DNA of 64,000 nucleotides, from contig NZ_JASHIM010000001.1 in assembly GCF_030733685.1 (NCBI RefSeq), forward strand, positions 62,001 to 126,000, written 5' to 3'. Source of the stretch: Roseovarius sp. MMSF_3281. GTDB lineage: Bacteria; Pseudomonadota; Alphaproteobacteria; Rhodobacterales; Rhodobacteraceae. Below the pieces are notes generated by a model that did no database searches, was not told where the DNA came from, and saw only the letters and a program-made list of their open reading frames with translations. The position numbers were made by a program, and so were the translations under genes. Below, one piece after another: positions 32,837-41,203 of this stretch. How positions within the stretch are numbered: position 1 is the first letter of the stretch; each line of letters opens with the position of its first letter.

Positions 32837-32852
32837 CCCACCTTGGGCACCA
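32837..32852 (+). other. Candidate attR: 3' end of a tRNA-Leu-like gene
   Basis: CCCAC (T-stem 3' strand), CTTGGGC (acceptor 3' strand), A73 and CCA follow each other exactly as in a tRNA whose acceptor begins GCCCAAG, a start typical of tRNA-Leu. The sequence to the left is not tRNA-like. This is the pattern left when a phage integrates into a tRNA 3' end: phage DNA, then the duplicated tail of the tRNA, then host DNA. The intact tRNA should lie at the left prophage end, outside the window. Confidence 0.5.
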
Positions 32853-33632
32853 TTTCCCTGTCTTTTCCTGATTAACCGCCGTTGGCGGGCGCCCTGTCAT
32901 GGTCTGTGCATCCATGCCGATACAGGCGACGGGCGGGGGCAACGATTCGGTGGTGGCGGGGCATAGATTCGCCGTTCATGGCCGGACTTTGTTTCGTGAT
33001 CCGGGCTTTTGCGGCAAAATGCGGAAAATTGAACACGAATTAAGCGGTTTGTATTAACCAATTCATGGCCCGGGCTGCCTTTTTTTCGCCTTTTTCAATT
33101 GTTTCGCAAATGGATACAAGCTGCGGTTCATTTTCTACGTGAGCGTGTATGATTGATAGGTGACGAAAGTCCGCAAGCCACTGATATAATGTAGAAAATT
33201 CTATTTTCTGACAGTTTTAGAACGGAAAACAATGCCCGGTGTTCGATCTTTCAAATGGGGTGAAAATGGGGCGGTCCCGGCAAGATGTGCCCCGATTTGA
33301 TCGTTTTTCGGACATTTTTCCCCTTCGTGATCCTTACCGCGACGGTTACAACAGACGTGCCCAACTGGGGGGTGTCGAAAAATGGTCACGGGGGCGACCG
33401 TCATGACGATCCTGCCTATCTTCGGATAGGGCGGAGTGTTGTGGACCGGGTCGCGTTGCCTTTGAATAAAGGCTCGGTTTCCACGTGGGGAACCGGGAAC
33501 CGCCCGGGCATCACCAGCACTTCGTTATCTTCCGGTCAGGCAGTGAGTTGTGAAGTTTTTTTCGCCACTTGGGGGTGGCGTGTCACGCTGCCGGTTCAGC
33601 ATCGGCACTAAAAGGTCGAAGGGGGGGTAGTA

Positions 33633-36600
33633 ATGCCTGATCTTATTCTGGACTGGGGGCTGTTTGGCGCCAATGGGACAAGTCTTAACGATGGTGGAAC
33701 CGTGGACACGGGGGGTGTCGAGGTCACGCTTGGGTTCACCTCGGAAGATGAAGGCGCTTTCGCGCGGTATTTCGAGTACGGTCAGTATGTAGACACCGCA
33801 TCGGGCGAAACTTTCGATCCGATGTCGGCGCTCAAGCTGTATGGCGCGGGCGGTGAAGGCGGTGTCGACAACACATCGACCACCACGATTGATTTCAGCG
33901 CCAGCGACGACGCCTACAGCGACAACGTGCAGGGTGTATCGTTCCGGATCAACGACCTGGATCTGGGTCAACGCGGTGCTGACTATACCGATATCGTAAC
34001 GGTGCGGGCCTATGATGCCGAGGGGAACCCGGTTGACGTGACCCTGACACCGGGGGCTGACATCCTGACCAGTGGCGATACGGCCACCGGCAACGATGTG
34101 GACAGCGATTTCGTGACCCCGCCGACCGACCCTGATACCTCGCTTCTGGTGGATGTCACCGGGCCGGTATCGCGGATCGAGATCGACTATGATAACGGCG
34201 GCACCGATAGTCAGGGTGTCTGGGTGACCGATGTGCATTTCAGCACCATGGACGCGGGCGAAGAGTTGGACGGTATCGTGTCGAACGGGGACGAGGGTGC
34301 GTTGATCGCCACCGACCCCGACAGCGACCCCGGGTATGTCTATACCGGCGACCCCGAGGGCGACCTGGTGGATTCGGGCGACGCGATCCTGCCCGGCGAA
34401 GCGCCGGAGGATGACATCATCCACGCGGGCGGCGGCAATGACACGATCGAAGCCGGTCTTGGCGACGACGAGGTCGATGCGGGCACCGGCGACGATATCG
34501 CCTTCGGTGAAGACGGCGAGGACGAGATCGACGGTGGCGAAGGCGACGACACCATCGACGGTGGCATCGGCAACGACACCCTTATCGGCGGCGACGGCAG
34601 CGACAGCGCCGTAGGGGGCGACGGTGACGACGTGATCGACACGGGCAATGCCGATCCGCTGAACGATTACGAGACCTTCTCCAACGATCCGGTCCCGGGG
34701 GCGCCCTTTGCCTTTGAAACCGGGGCAGATCAGCTCAATGACATGGACACGGTCTTTGGCGGGGCGGGTGACGATACCATTAGCACCGGTGACGATGCCG
34801 ACTATATCTCGGGCGATGCGGGCAATGACAGCATCGACGGCGGGATCGACGATGACACCATCCTTGGTGGGACCGGTGACGACTATATCAACGGCAATCT
34901 TGGTAGCGATTCGATCGAAGGTGGCGACGGCAATGATACCATCGACGCCGGGGTCGATGCCTTCTCGGATTACGAGGGGGATGACCCGATCCTGCCGAAT
35001 GCAGGGCTTGTCGATCCGGCCACGGGCCTCCCGGCCCTGAGCGATCCCAACCCCGACGACGGGCGCGATTTCGTCGATGGTGGCGCGGGCGATGACCTGA
35101 TCACCACGGGCGACGATGCGGACACCATCCTGGGTGGGAGCGGTGACGACACCGTGAATGCCGGTATCGACGACGATATCATCGAAGGCAACGGCGGCAA
35201 CGATAGCCTGACGGGTAGCCATGGCTCGGACACCGTCGACGGCGGTGCGGGCAACGACACCATCTGGGGCGGCTTCGGCAATGACCCGATTGCCGGGATC
35301 GACGGCGAGGTTCCAGATGCAACCGACCCGGTTCCGGAAAACGGGCGTGACCTGCTGCTTGGCGGCTCGGGCAATGATGTCATTTACGGTGAAGACGACG
35401 ATGACACCATCGAAGGCGGCAGCGGCGATGACACGATTGACGGCGGCGTCGACGACGACCTGCTGCTTGGTCAGGGCGGCGCGGATTCCATCCTTGGCGG
35501 CCAAGGCAACGACACGGTTGTCGGTGGCGCCGATGAGGACACGATCGAAGGCGGCGAGGGTGACGACTCGATCACCGGAGACCGTGGCGATGACCTGATT
35601 GATGCAGGCACCGGCGATGACTTTGTCAACGGCGGTATGGACAATGACACGGTTATCGGTGGTCTTGGCAATGACTTCCTGCAGGGTGGTCTGGGCGATG
35701 ACACGATCATTTCGGGGGTTGCGGGAGACACCGGCATTCCCGACGCGACGGACCCCGACCCGATGGATGACATGGACACCGTCGAAGGTGGGGCCGGCAA
35801 TGACTTCATCTTTACCGGCGACGACGATGACGAGATCATCGCAGGCGGCGGCAATGACACGGTCGACGCGGGTATCGACGATGACTCTGTGCGGGGCAAC
35901 TCGGGTAACGACTCGCTGATTGGCGGCGAGGGCAACGACAGCCTCTTTGGCGATCAGGGCGAAGATACGCTGGAGGGGGGCCTTGGCAACGATGTCCTGA
36001 ACGGTGGCGCGGATAACGACGTGGCTTACGGCGGTGCCGGGAACGATACCGTTCTTGGTGGTGGCCAGGGGAACGACACCCTGTTCGGTGGTGATGACCG
36101 CGACACCTTTAGCGATGCCGGGGCTGGCGATGTGGTTGATGGCGGCACCGGCGGCGATGATTTCGATACGCTGGACCTGAGCGGACGCGGTGATTTCCGC
36201 GTGGTGGGGGAAACCGTTGACGCCGATGGTGATTCGACCTCGGGCACGGTGGAATTCCTTGATGGCGACGGGACGGTCTCGGGAACCCTCGGCTTCACCG
36301 AGATCGAGAATATCATCCCCTGCTTCACGCCGGGCACCGTGATTGCCACGCCGAAAGGCGAACGCCTGGTGGAAGACCTGCAGATCGGCGACCGGGTGAT
36401 CACCCGCGACAACGGGTTGCAGGAAATCCGCTGGGTCGGGCGCCGGGATCTGAGCGGTCAGGAGTTATGCCAGTCGCCGAACCTCAAGCCGGTTCTGATC
36501 AGGGCCGGATCGCTGGGCCGTGGCTTGCCCGAGCGTGACATGATGGTCAGCCCGCAGCACCGCCTGCTGATCAACAACGACCGCAGCGCGCTGTATTTCG

Positions 36601-36902
36601 ATGAGCGCGAGGTTCTGGCCGCGGCCAAGCACCTGACGGGCACCGAAGGTGTCGATACGGTCGAGGCCAGCAGCGTCAGCTACATCCACTTCATGTTCGA
36701 CCAGCACGAGGTTGTCCTGTCGAACGGGTCCTGGACCGAAAGCTTCCAGCCCGGTGAACAGGTCATGGATGGCATGGGCGAGGCGCAACGCAACGAGATC
36801 TACGATCTTTTCCCCGAACTGCGCGACGCGGAGGGCCTGAAGGATTATCAGGCGGCGCGCCGCTCGCTCAAGAAGCACGAAGCGAAGCTTCTGGTCTCTT
36901 AA
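33633..36902 (+). CDS. RTX calcium-binding repeat protein with C-terminal Hint domain
   Basis: 1089 aa, strong GGGGGGG ribosome site. The first ~200 residues form a beta-rich domain. Residues about 265-850 are dozens of RTX nonapeptides of the GGxGxDxUx type (GGNDTIEAG, GGDGNDTIDAG), in blocks broken by Asp/Pro-rich inserts. From C897 (CFTPGTVIATPKGERLVEDLQIGD) a Hint_2-type domain runs to about residue 1040 (MMVSPQHRLLI). RTX proteins are secreted by type I systems and fold on binding calcium outside. The Hint module may self-cleave. No T1SS genes are adjacent. Typical of roseobacters. Confidence 0.92.
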   Translation: MPDLILDWGLFGANGTSLNDGGTVDTGGVEVTLGFTSEDEGAFARYFEYGQYVDTASGETFDPMSALKLYGAGGEGGVDNTSTTTIDFSASDDAYSDNVQGVSFRINDLDLGQRGADYTDIVTVRAYDAEGNPVDVTLTPGADILTSGDTATGNDVDSDFVTPPTDPDTSLLVDVTGPVSRIEIDYDNGGTDSQGVWVTDVHFSTMDAGEELDGIVSNGDEGALIATDPDSDPGYVYTGDPEGDLVDSGDAILPGEAPEDDIIHAGGGNDTIEAGLGDDEVDAGTGDDIAFGEDGEDEIDGGEGDDTIDGGIGNDTLIGGDGSDSAVGGDGDDVIDTGNADPLNDYETFSNDPVPGAPFAFETGADQLNDMDTVFGGAGDDTISTGDDADYISGDAGNDSIDGGIDDDTILGGTGDDYINGNLGSDSIEGGDGNDTIDAGVDAFSDYEGDDPILPNAGLVDPATGLPALSDPNPDDGRDFVDGGAGDDLITTGDDADTILGGSGDDTVNAGIDDDIIEGNGGNDSLTGSHGSDTVDGGAGNDTIWGGFGNDPIAGIDGEVPDATDPVPENGRDLLLGGSGNDVIYGEDDDDTIEGGSGDDTIDGGVDDDLLLGQGGADSILGGQGNDTVVGGADEDTIEGGEGDDSITGDRGDDLIDAGTGDDFVNGGMDNDTVIGGLGNDFLQGGLGDDTIISGVAGDTGIPDATDPDPMDDMDTVEGGAGNDFIFTGDDDDEIIAGGGNDTVDAGIDDDSVRGNSGNDSLIGGEGNDSLFGDQGEDTLEGGLGNDVLNGGADNDVAYGGAGNDTVLGGGQGNDTLFGGDDRDTFSDAGAGDVVDGGTGGDDFDTLDLSGRGDFRVVGETVDADGDSTSGTVEFLDGDGTVSGTLGFTEIENIIPCFTPGTVIATPKGERLVEDLQIGDRVITRDNGLQEIRWVGRRDLSGQELCQSPNLKPVLIRAGSLGRGLPERDMMVSPQHRLLINNDRSALYFDEREVLAAAKHLTGTEGVDTVEASSVSYIHFMFDQHEVVLSNGSWTESFQPGEQVMDGMGEAQRNEIYDLFPELRDAEGLKDYQAARRSLKKHEAKLLVS

Positions 36903-36987
36903 ACCCGATAGGTTGCAGCGGGCCGGCGCACATCCCGTGTGCCGGTCACCAGAAATCGGGTTGGGGGGCTGTTCCGGTTTCGAGTAG

Positions 36988-37015
36988 GGCAGCCCCGGCA
37001 GGTGCCGGGGTTGCC
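36988..37015. terminator. Bidirectional hairpin between convergent genes
   Basis: GGCAGCCCCGGCA (36988-37000) pairs with TGCCGGGGTTGCC (37003-37015) with one G-T pair. It sits between the 3' ends of the RTX gene and the mobA-like gene. A second pair, AACCCGAT (36901-36908) with ATCGGGTT (36954-36961), lies just upstream. T tracts are short. Confidence 0.5.
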
Positions 37016-37608
37016 TATTCGCGTGCCTGCCTGGCGCGCCATGCGGCCCAGGCTTCGGGGGTGTCGAGATCGGTGCTGGCGCGCAGGCCGGGCAGGGGGC
37101 AAAGGCGGGCCGGGTGGTCCGCCAGGATGGGTTTGGCCCCGTCGTCGCCCCGGAGGGTTTGCATCGCGTCGAAATAGCTGGCCGGAAAGATTACCGGGTG
37201 GCCGGGCTTGCCGCTGTCATCGGTGGCACGGCAGGGCCGCGTCGGGTCTTGCGCAAAATACGCGGCGACGCTGTGCAGATCGTCCGGTGTGAGATCCGGC
37301 AAATCCGCCAGCAGCACCATGAGTGCGGCCAGGTCTTGGGCCTGTGCCCAGGCCGCGCCACATCTGAGGGAGGCGGCGAGGCCTTCGGCGGCGTCGGGCA
37401 CCCCGCGCGGCTCGACCCCTTCGGGCAGGACCCCGGCGCGCGCATCGCCGGGGCGCAGGGTCACGAGAACAGGCCAGCCCGTTGCCAGAGCCAGTTGCGC
37501 TTGGCGAGTGAGAAGAGGCAGTTCGCCGACGGGCTCCAGGAGCTTGTCGCGCCCGCGCATCCGCGAGGAGTTTCCCGCCGCTGGAATGACAATACCGATG
37601 CCCTGCAT
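37015..37608 (-). CDS. MobA/MocA-like nucleotidyltransferase
   Basis: 197 aa. The N-terminus GIVIPAAGNSSRMRGRDKLLEPV is the nucleotide-binding signature of MobA-like NTP transferases (LAAGxSxRMGxxK). MVLLADLPDLTPDDL carries the metal-binding Asp, and GKPGHPVIFPASYF and the closing DLDTPE(D) motif are those of the MocA/xanthine dehydrogenase accessory type. It likely transfers CMP or a related nucleotide to molybdopterin. No molybdoenzyme genes are adjacent, so the substrate is uncertain. Confidence 0.85.
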   Translation of the reverse strand: MQGIGIVIPAAGNSSRMRGRDKLLEPVGELPLLTRQAQLALATGWPVLVTLRPGDARAGVLPEGVEPRGVPDAAEGLAASLRCGAAWAQAQDLAALMVLLADLPDLTPDDLHSVAAYFAQDPTRPCRATDDSGKPGHPVIFPASYFDAMQTLRGDDGAKPILADHPARLCPLPGLRASTDLDTPEAWAAWRARQARE

Positions 37609-37620
37609 GGGGCCTCCCTT

Positions 37621-37690
37621 CGTTTTAAGGGGCGCTGCCCCTCTTGGCCTGCGGCCAATTCACCCCGGGATATTTTCAAAAAGAAGAAAG
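37621..37690. repeat. Roseobacter-type intergenic repeat, copy 1
   Basis: AGGGGC-GCT-GCCCCT (37628-37642), then CCCGGGATATTTTC and AAAGAAGAAAG. The same parts occur in inverted order and orientation at 62523-62572. The 307-bp gap 37609-37915 holds this element and the TRAP operon terminator; no gene. Confidence 0.55.
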
Positions 37691-37856
37691 GGCTTCATCT
37701 TTCCCAGAATACCCCTGCCGGAGCGTTTGTCGTAGGGTGATGGATTTCATGAAGAAAGCAAACGTATTTTCAGGCGCTTGGCCCAAACCGCTGCCTGTGG
37801 GAAAGCATTGCGATGGCGGGCGCAACGGGCCTTTCGCGCTTCCCCCCGTGTGAATC

Positions 37857-37886
37857 GAAAATGCGCGCTGGATAGCAGCGCGCATT
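37857..37886 (-). terminator. Terminator of the TRAP operon
   Basis: AATGCGCGCTG (37860-37870) and CAGCGCGCATT (37876-37886) form an 11-bp stem with a 5-nt loop. On the minus strand it is followed by TTTTCG, about 30 nt after the dctP stop. Confidence 0.85.
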
Positions 37887-37915
37887 CCCATGTTCAGTGC
37901 CTTTCACGTGAAGGG

Positions 37916-39001
37916 TTATTCCACGCAATCACGCAGCGCGTCAGCGTCCGGCCCATTCGGGGTGCGGCCCAGGTTGAACGGCGCCGAAGCATCACGCCAT
38001 TGGGCGTAATCGTTCAGGTATTCCACCATGCTCAGGTAAACCTTGGCCGAGTTCGGGTTTTCACAGGCCGTTTCGACGATGACTTCGTTTGCCATCTTTT
38101 GAACCTGCTCAAGCGTTTCGTCGTCGTAGCGGTTGATTTCGACGGCTTCGTCGAATTTTGCATAGGCTTCGGTGGCGCGCTTTTCGGTGAAGGCCAGCGA
38201 CCACAGCAGGGTTGCGTCAGCCGCGATCTGGAGCTTTTCCTGGGTTTCCGCGCTCAGGGCATCCCACGAGGCCTTGTTGATCATCACACCGAAGACCGAG
38301 GCCGATTGGTGCCAGCCCGGGGTTGCCCAATAGGAGGTGACTTGCTGGAAGCCGCCGGACCAGTCGACGTTCGGGGTTGAGAATTCGGCACCGTCGATCA
38401 CGCCGCGTTCGAGCGACTGATAGATTTCGCCGCCCGCCATCGAGACCTGGTTGCCGCCCAGACGTTCCAGCAGTTTGCCCTGCTCAAGACCGGACAGACG
38501 CAGCCGTTTGCCTTGCAGGTCGTCAAGGTTCACGATCGGGTCGTTGGTGCGGAAGCCGGATTCGTTGTTGGTCACGCCGTAGGGCAGGTAGACCATGCCG
38601 AAGTTGCCGTAGATCTCGTTATAAAGCTCTGCGCCGCCCCATTGCTGGATCCAGTTGACGTAGTCCACGGCGTTGAACAGCGAAGGCGTGGTTGCCAGCG
38701 GCGAGAATGCCGCGTCGCGGCCCGCCCAGTACCCGGGCCAGTCCGCGCCGGCCTGGATCGTGCCTGATTCAACCGCGCCGAAGACTTCGCCGGAGGGCAC
38801 CAGCGAACCACCGTCGAAGAATTCGATCGTCAGTTCGCCCGCGGTCAGCTTGTTGGCAAGATCGACGAAATGCTTGTCGGTTTCGATCAGTTCAAGCGAT
38901 GAGGGCCATGTGGTTGTCATGGTCCAGTTTTCCTGGGCCATGGTCTGACCTGCCATGGCCGTTGCCGCGGTGGCGGCAAGAGCGATTGCTTTGAAAGTCA
39001 T
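37916..39001 (-). CDS. dctP: TRAP transporter substrate-binding protein
   Basis: 361 aa, ATG at 39001. A Sec signal peptide (FKAIALAATAATAMAGQTMA) is followed by a mature protein starting QENWTMTTTWPSS. The family signature is seen in LDDLQGKRLRLSGLEQGKLLERLGG and SLERGVIDGAEFSTPNVD. Trp-rich pocket segments (GYWAGRDAAFSPL, WIQQWGG) are like those of TakP-type proteins that bind 2-oxo acids or similar carboxylates. It delivers substrate in the periplasm to the DctQM membrane parts. In this operon it is the last gene. Confidence 0.93.
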   Translation of the reverse strand: MTFKAIALAATAATAMAGQTMAQENWTMTTTWPSSLELIETDKHFVDLANKLTAGELTIEFFDGGSLVPSGEVFGAVESGTIQAGADWPGYWAGRDAAFSPLATTPSLFNAVDYVNWIQQWGGAELYNEIYGNFGMVYLPYGVTNNESGFRTNDPIVNLDDLQGKRLRLSGLEQGKLLERLGGNQVSMAGGEIYQSLERGVIDGAEFSTPNVDWSGGFQQVTSYWATPGWHQSASVFGVMINKASWDALSAETQEKLQIAADATLLWSLAFTEKRATEAYAKFDEAVEINRYDDETLEQVQKMANEVIVETACENPNSAKVYLSMVEYLNDYAQWRDASAPFNLGRTPNGPDADALRDCVE

Positions 39002-39025
39002 GGTAATCTCCTCTCTGGGTTGAAT

Positions 39026-40351
39026 TTACTTCGTATAGAGAACATCCGGCAGCCAGATCACCAACGACGGGAACAGCGCCACCAGAAGGCACATGATCAC
39101 GATCAGGCAGATGAACGGCAGGACACCCCGGATAATGGCGCCTGTGCGCACCTCTGGAGGGGCGATGGCGCGCAGGTAGAACAGGGCATAGCCGAAGGGC
39201 GGGGTCAGGAAGGAGGTTTGCAGGACCACCGCCATGAGAACCACGAACCACAAAAGGCTGACATCCGGCATTTCCTGAATGATCGGCAGGAAAATCGGGA
39301 AAGACAAAAGCACGATGCCTGTCCAATCCAGAAAGGCGCCAAGGATGAAGACCACGAACAACATCATGGTGATCAGCATCCAGGGGTCCATGTCCAGGGC
39401 GCGGATCAATTCCTGAGTGGCGCGCAGGCCCCCGGTGATATTGAAGACGCCGGTAAAGGCTGTCGCGCCCACCACGATGAACAGGATCATCGCCGAGGTT
39501 CTGCCGGTTTCCAGCATCGCGCTGTAGAAGGTTGCGAGCGTGAACTTGCGGCGGATGATCACGATCAGCAGGGCAAGGGCCGCGCCGATGGCCGAGGCCT
39601 CGGTGGCGGTTGCGATCCCGGCCAGAAGCGAACCGAGGATGCCGAAGATCAGCGCCAGCGGCGGCATGGCTTCGACGACCAGCATGCGAAGCAACTCGCC
39701 GCGAGAGAGTTTTTCGTCGGGTTCGACCGAGGGGGCCAGATCGGGGCGCAGAACGGAAATGATATACACGTAGAGCGCATAACTCAGCCCCAACAAGACA
39801 CCGGGGATCATCGAGCCCGCGAACAACTCACCCACCGAGAGCGGCGAGTAGCTTGCCATCAGGATCAGCATGATCGACGGCGGAATGAGAATGCCAAGGC
39901 ATCCCGACGCGGCGATGACGCCGGAGGTCAGCGTGGGGGCGTAGCCATATTGCAGCATCGGACGCAGGGCCATGACCCCCATGACGGTGATCGAGGCACC
40001 GATGATACCGGTCGTCGCGGCCAACAGGATCGAGATGAAAACCACCGCCAGCGCCAGGCCGCCCCGAACGCGGCTGAGCAACAGCCGCAGGGTTTCGAAC
40101 ATTCGGTCCGTCACCCCGGAATCCGACAGGAAGCGCGCCATGAGGACAAATAGCGGAATGGCAATCAGCGTGTAATTGTCGAGGACATCGCCGAAAATCC
40201 GGTTGATCACGATGCCAAGCACCATCGGCTTGCCAGCGATGATGGCGGTCAGAACGGCGGTGCCCCCCAGAACGAAGGCCAGCGGGTGCCCCATGAACAG
40301 GCCCGTCACCAACAGGCCGAACATCAAAACGGCGATATATTCGGGACTCAT
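39026..40351 (-). CDS. dctM: TRAP transporter large permease
   Basis: 441 aa, ATG at 40351 overlapping dctQ by 4 nt. A dozen hydrophobic segments, with LGGTAVLTAIIAG near the N-terminus, ATTGIIGASITVMG and IPPSIMLILMASYS, the typical DctM helical-hairpin motifs. Na+-coupled importer subunit with DctQ. Stop codon 24 nt before dctP. Confidence 0.93.
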   Translation of the reverse strand: MSPEYIAVLMFGLLVTGLFMGHPLAFVLGGTAVLTAIIAGKPMVLGIVINRIFGDVLDNYTLIAIPLFVLMARFLSDSGVTDRMFETLRLLLSRVRGGLALAVVFISILLAATTGIIGASITVMGVMALRPMLQYGYAPTLTSGVIAASGCLGILIPPSIMLILMASYSPLSVGELFAGSMIPGVLLGLSYALYVYIISVLRPDLAPSVEPDEKLSRGELLRMLVVEAMPPLALIFGILGSLLAGIATATEASAIGAALALLIVIIRRKFTLATFYSAMLETGRTSAMILFIVVGATAFTGVFNITGGLRATQELIRALDMDPWMLITMMLFVVFILGAFLDWTGIVLLSFPIFLPIIQEMPDVSLLWFVVLMAVVLQTSFLTPPFGYALFYLRAIAPPEVRTGAIIRGVLPFICLIVIMCLLVALFPSLVIWLPDVLYTK

Positions 40352-40836
40352 CGGTTTGCCTCCTGACTGCCGAACAGCAGTTTGAGCACCTCGGAAATCC
40401 CCTGCAGCAAGAGCAGCCCGGCGGCGGCGCACATGGCCATTTTCAACGGGTAAACGGGCATCTGGATGGCGCCGTAGGTTACTTCGCCTTGCGACCAGGA
40501 CCGCGACGCGAAATCCCACGAGCGGGTCATGAATATCCATGTGAAGGGAAAGAAGAACACGGCATATCCCAGCAGTTCAAGCGCCTTGCGGAAACGCGGG
40601 CCAAGGGTCTCGGTCAGGATATCAACCCGCACATGCGCATTGTGGCGCAAGGCGTAGCCGCCCAGCATGACGAAATAGAAGCCGAACATCTGCTTTGAAA
40701 CGTCAAAGGCCCACCGGGTGGGCTCACTGAACGCGTATCTCATGATGACGTCGAAAATGATGATCGCGGCAAAGAAAAAAGCCACAACCGAAACGATCTT
40801 GCCCACAAGCTCGTTCAGGTCATCTATCAAACGCAT
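40348..40836 (-). CDS. dctQ: TRAP transporter small permease
   Basis: 162 aa, start ATG at 40836. Four transmembrane segments (VSVVAFFFAAIIIFDVIMRY is the first) and the family motif RYAFSEPTRWAFDVSKQMF followed by GGYALRHNAHVRVDIL. It forms the membrane unit with DctM. The gene is first in the operon; its promoter must lie in 40837-41203. Confidence 0.92.
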   Translation of the reverse strand: MRLIDDLNELVGKIVSVVAFFFAAIIIFDVIMRYAFSEPTRWAFDVSKQMFGFYFVMLGGYALRHNAHVRVDILTETLGPRFRKALELLGYAVFFFPFTWIFMTRSWDFASRSWSQGEVTYGAIQMPVYPLKMAMCAAAGLLLLQGISEVLKLLFGSQEANR

Positions 40837-41203
40837 AACCAAAAGACCCACCCCCCTTGCTTTTCCTCGATGCCTGCATTCAAGCCGTTTTGAAAGCGAA
40901 CAAAGAATCTTGCAATCCTGCACGAAAGTTGGACCGTTTGTCGGATGAGTGCAAGTGAATTGCATGCTGCTGTATGCGGTGCGCGCCCATTGCCCCGATG
41001 CAGGAGGGGAGGGAGCGCGGTGCTTCCCGTCGACCCCAAGGAGCATCGGGCGATTGTCGCGGGGCGGTCGAGAGGGGCCTTAATCGTGTTCTTGGCAATG
41101 GTCTTGCGGACAGGCCCCGTTGCACGGGCGATCCCGGCCGCGCCGGGTATGACGCGGCGGGCCGCCCGTGGCCAAGGGGGCCGGGGGCTGCATGTCCGGC
41201 GGA
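40837..41203. other. Gap between TRAP operon and FAD/GcvT gene
   Basis: 367 bp without a gene. It must carry the minus-strand promoter of dctQMP and the 3' end signals of the 805-aa dehydrogenase. GCAAGTGAATTGC (about 40951-40963) is a small inverted repeat that could be an operator. No clear sigma70 promoter was picked out. Confidence 0.45.

Larger units (their letters stand above)
1..32852. mobile_element. Right-hand part of a siphovirus-like prophage
   Basis: A contiguous block of phage genes runs from the window start to the spanin pair ending at 32611. The left arm is minus-strand small genes and DNA-metabolism genes; the right arm is a plus-strand late operon in the usual order terminase, portal, scaffold, P22-type coat, connector, tail tube, chaperones, tape measure, fibres, lysis. 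No integrase, repressor or replication initiator is visible, so the left end lies outside the window. The right boundary is placed at a tRNA 3'-end-like sequence (32837-32852); the next gene is a typical host RTX-Hint gene. Tail tube, tape measure and frameshifted chaperones without sheath genes indicate a long non-contractile tail. Confidence 0.93.
32612..33632. other. Gene-free junction between prophage and host RTX gene
   Basis: About 1.0 kb without a convincing coding region. In order it holds a terminator (32710-32736), a perfect 10-bp inverted repeat (32745-32769), the attR candidate (32837-32852), and about 780 bp of lower-GC host DNA that includes a small hairpin CCTATC-TTCG-GATAGG (about 33412-33427) and CGCCAC/GTGGCG at 33563-33580. 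The ribosome site of the RTX gene (GGGGGG) closes it. Confidence 0.7.

Noticed and set aside
33563..33580. Terminator upstream of the RTX gene
   Set aside because: The CGCCAC/GTGGCG hairpin has its T run on the wrong side for either strand (T's precede it on plus; A's follow on minus).
33525..35504. 659-aa minus-strand ORF opposite the RTX gene
   Set aside because: It is the complement of regular GGxGxD repeats, which leave few stop codons; Val/Ala/Ile-biased composition and no ribosome site. The plus-strand gene has clear RTX and Hint domains.
39020..40153. 377-aa plus-strand ORF opposite dctM
   Set aside because: Asp/His/Gln/Arg-biased shadow of a membrane protein gene.
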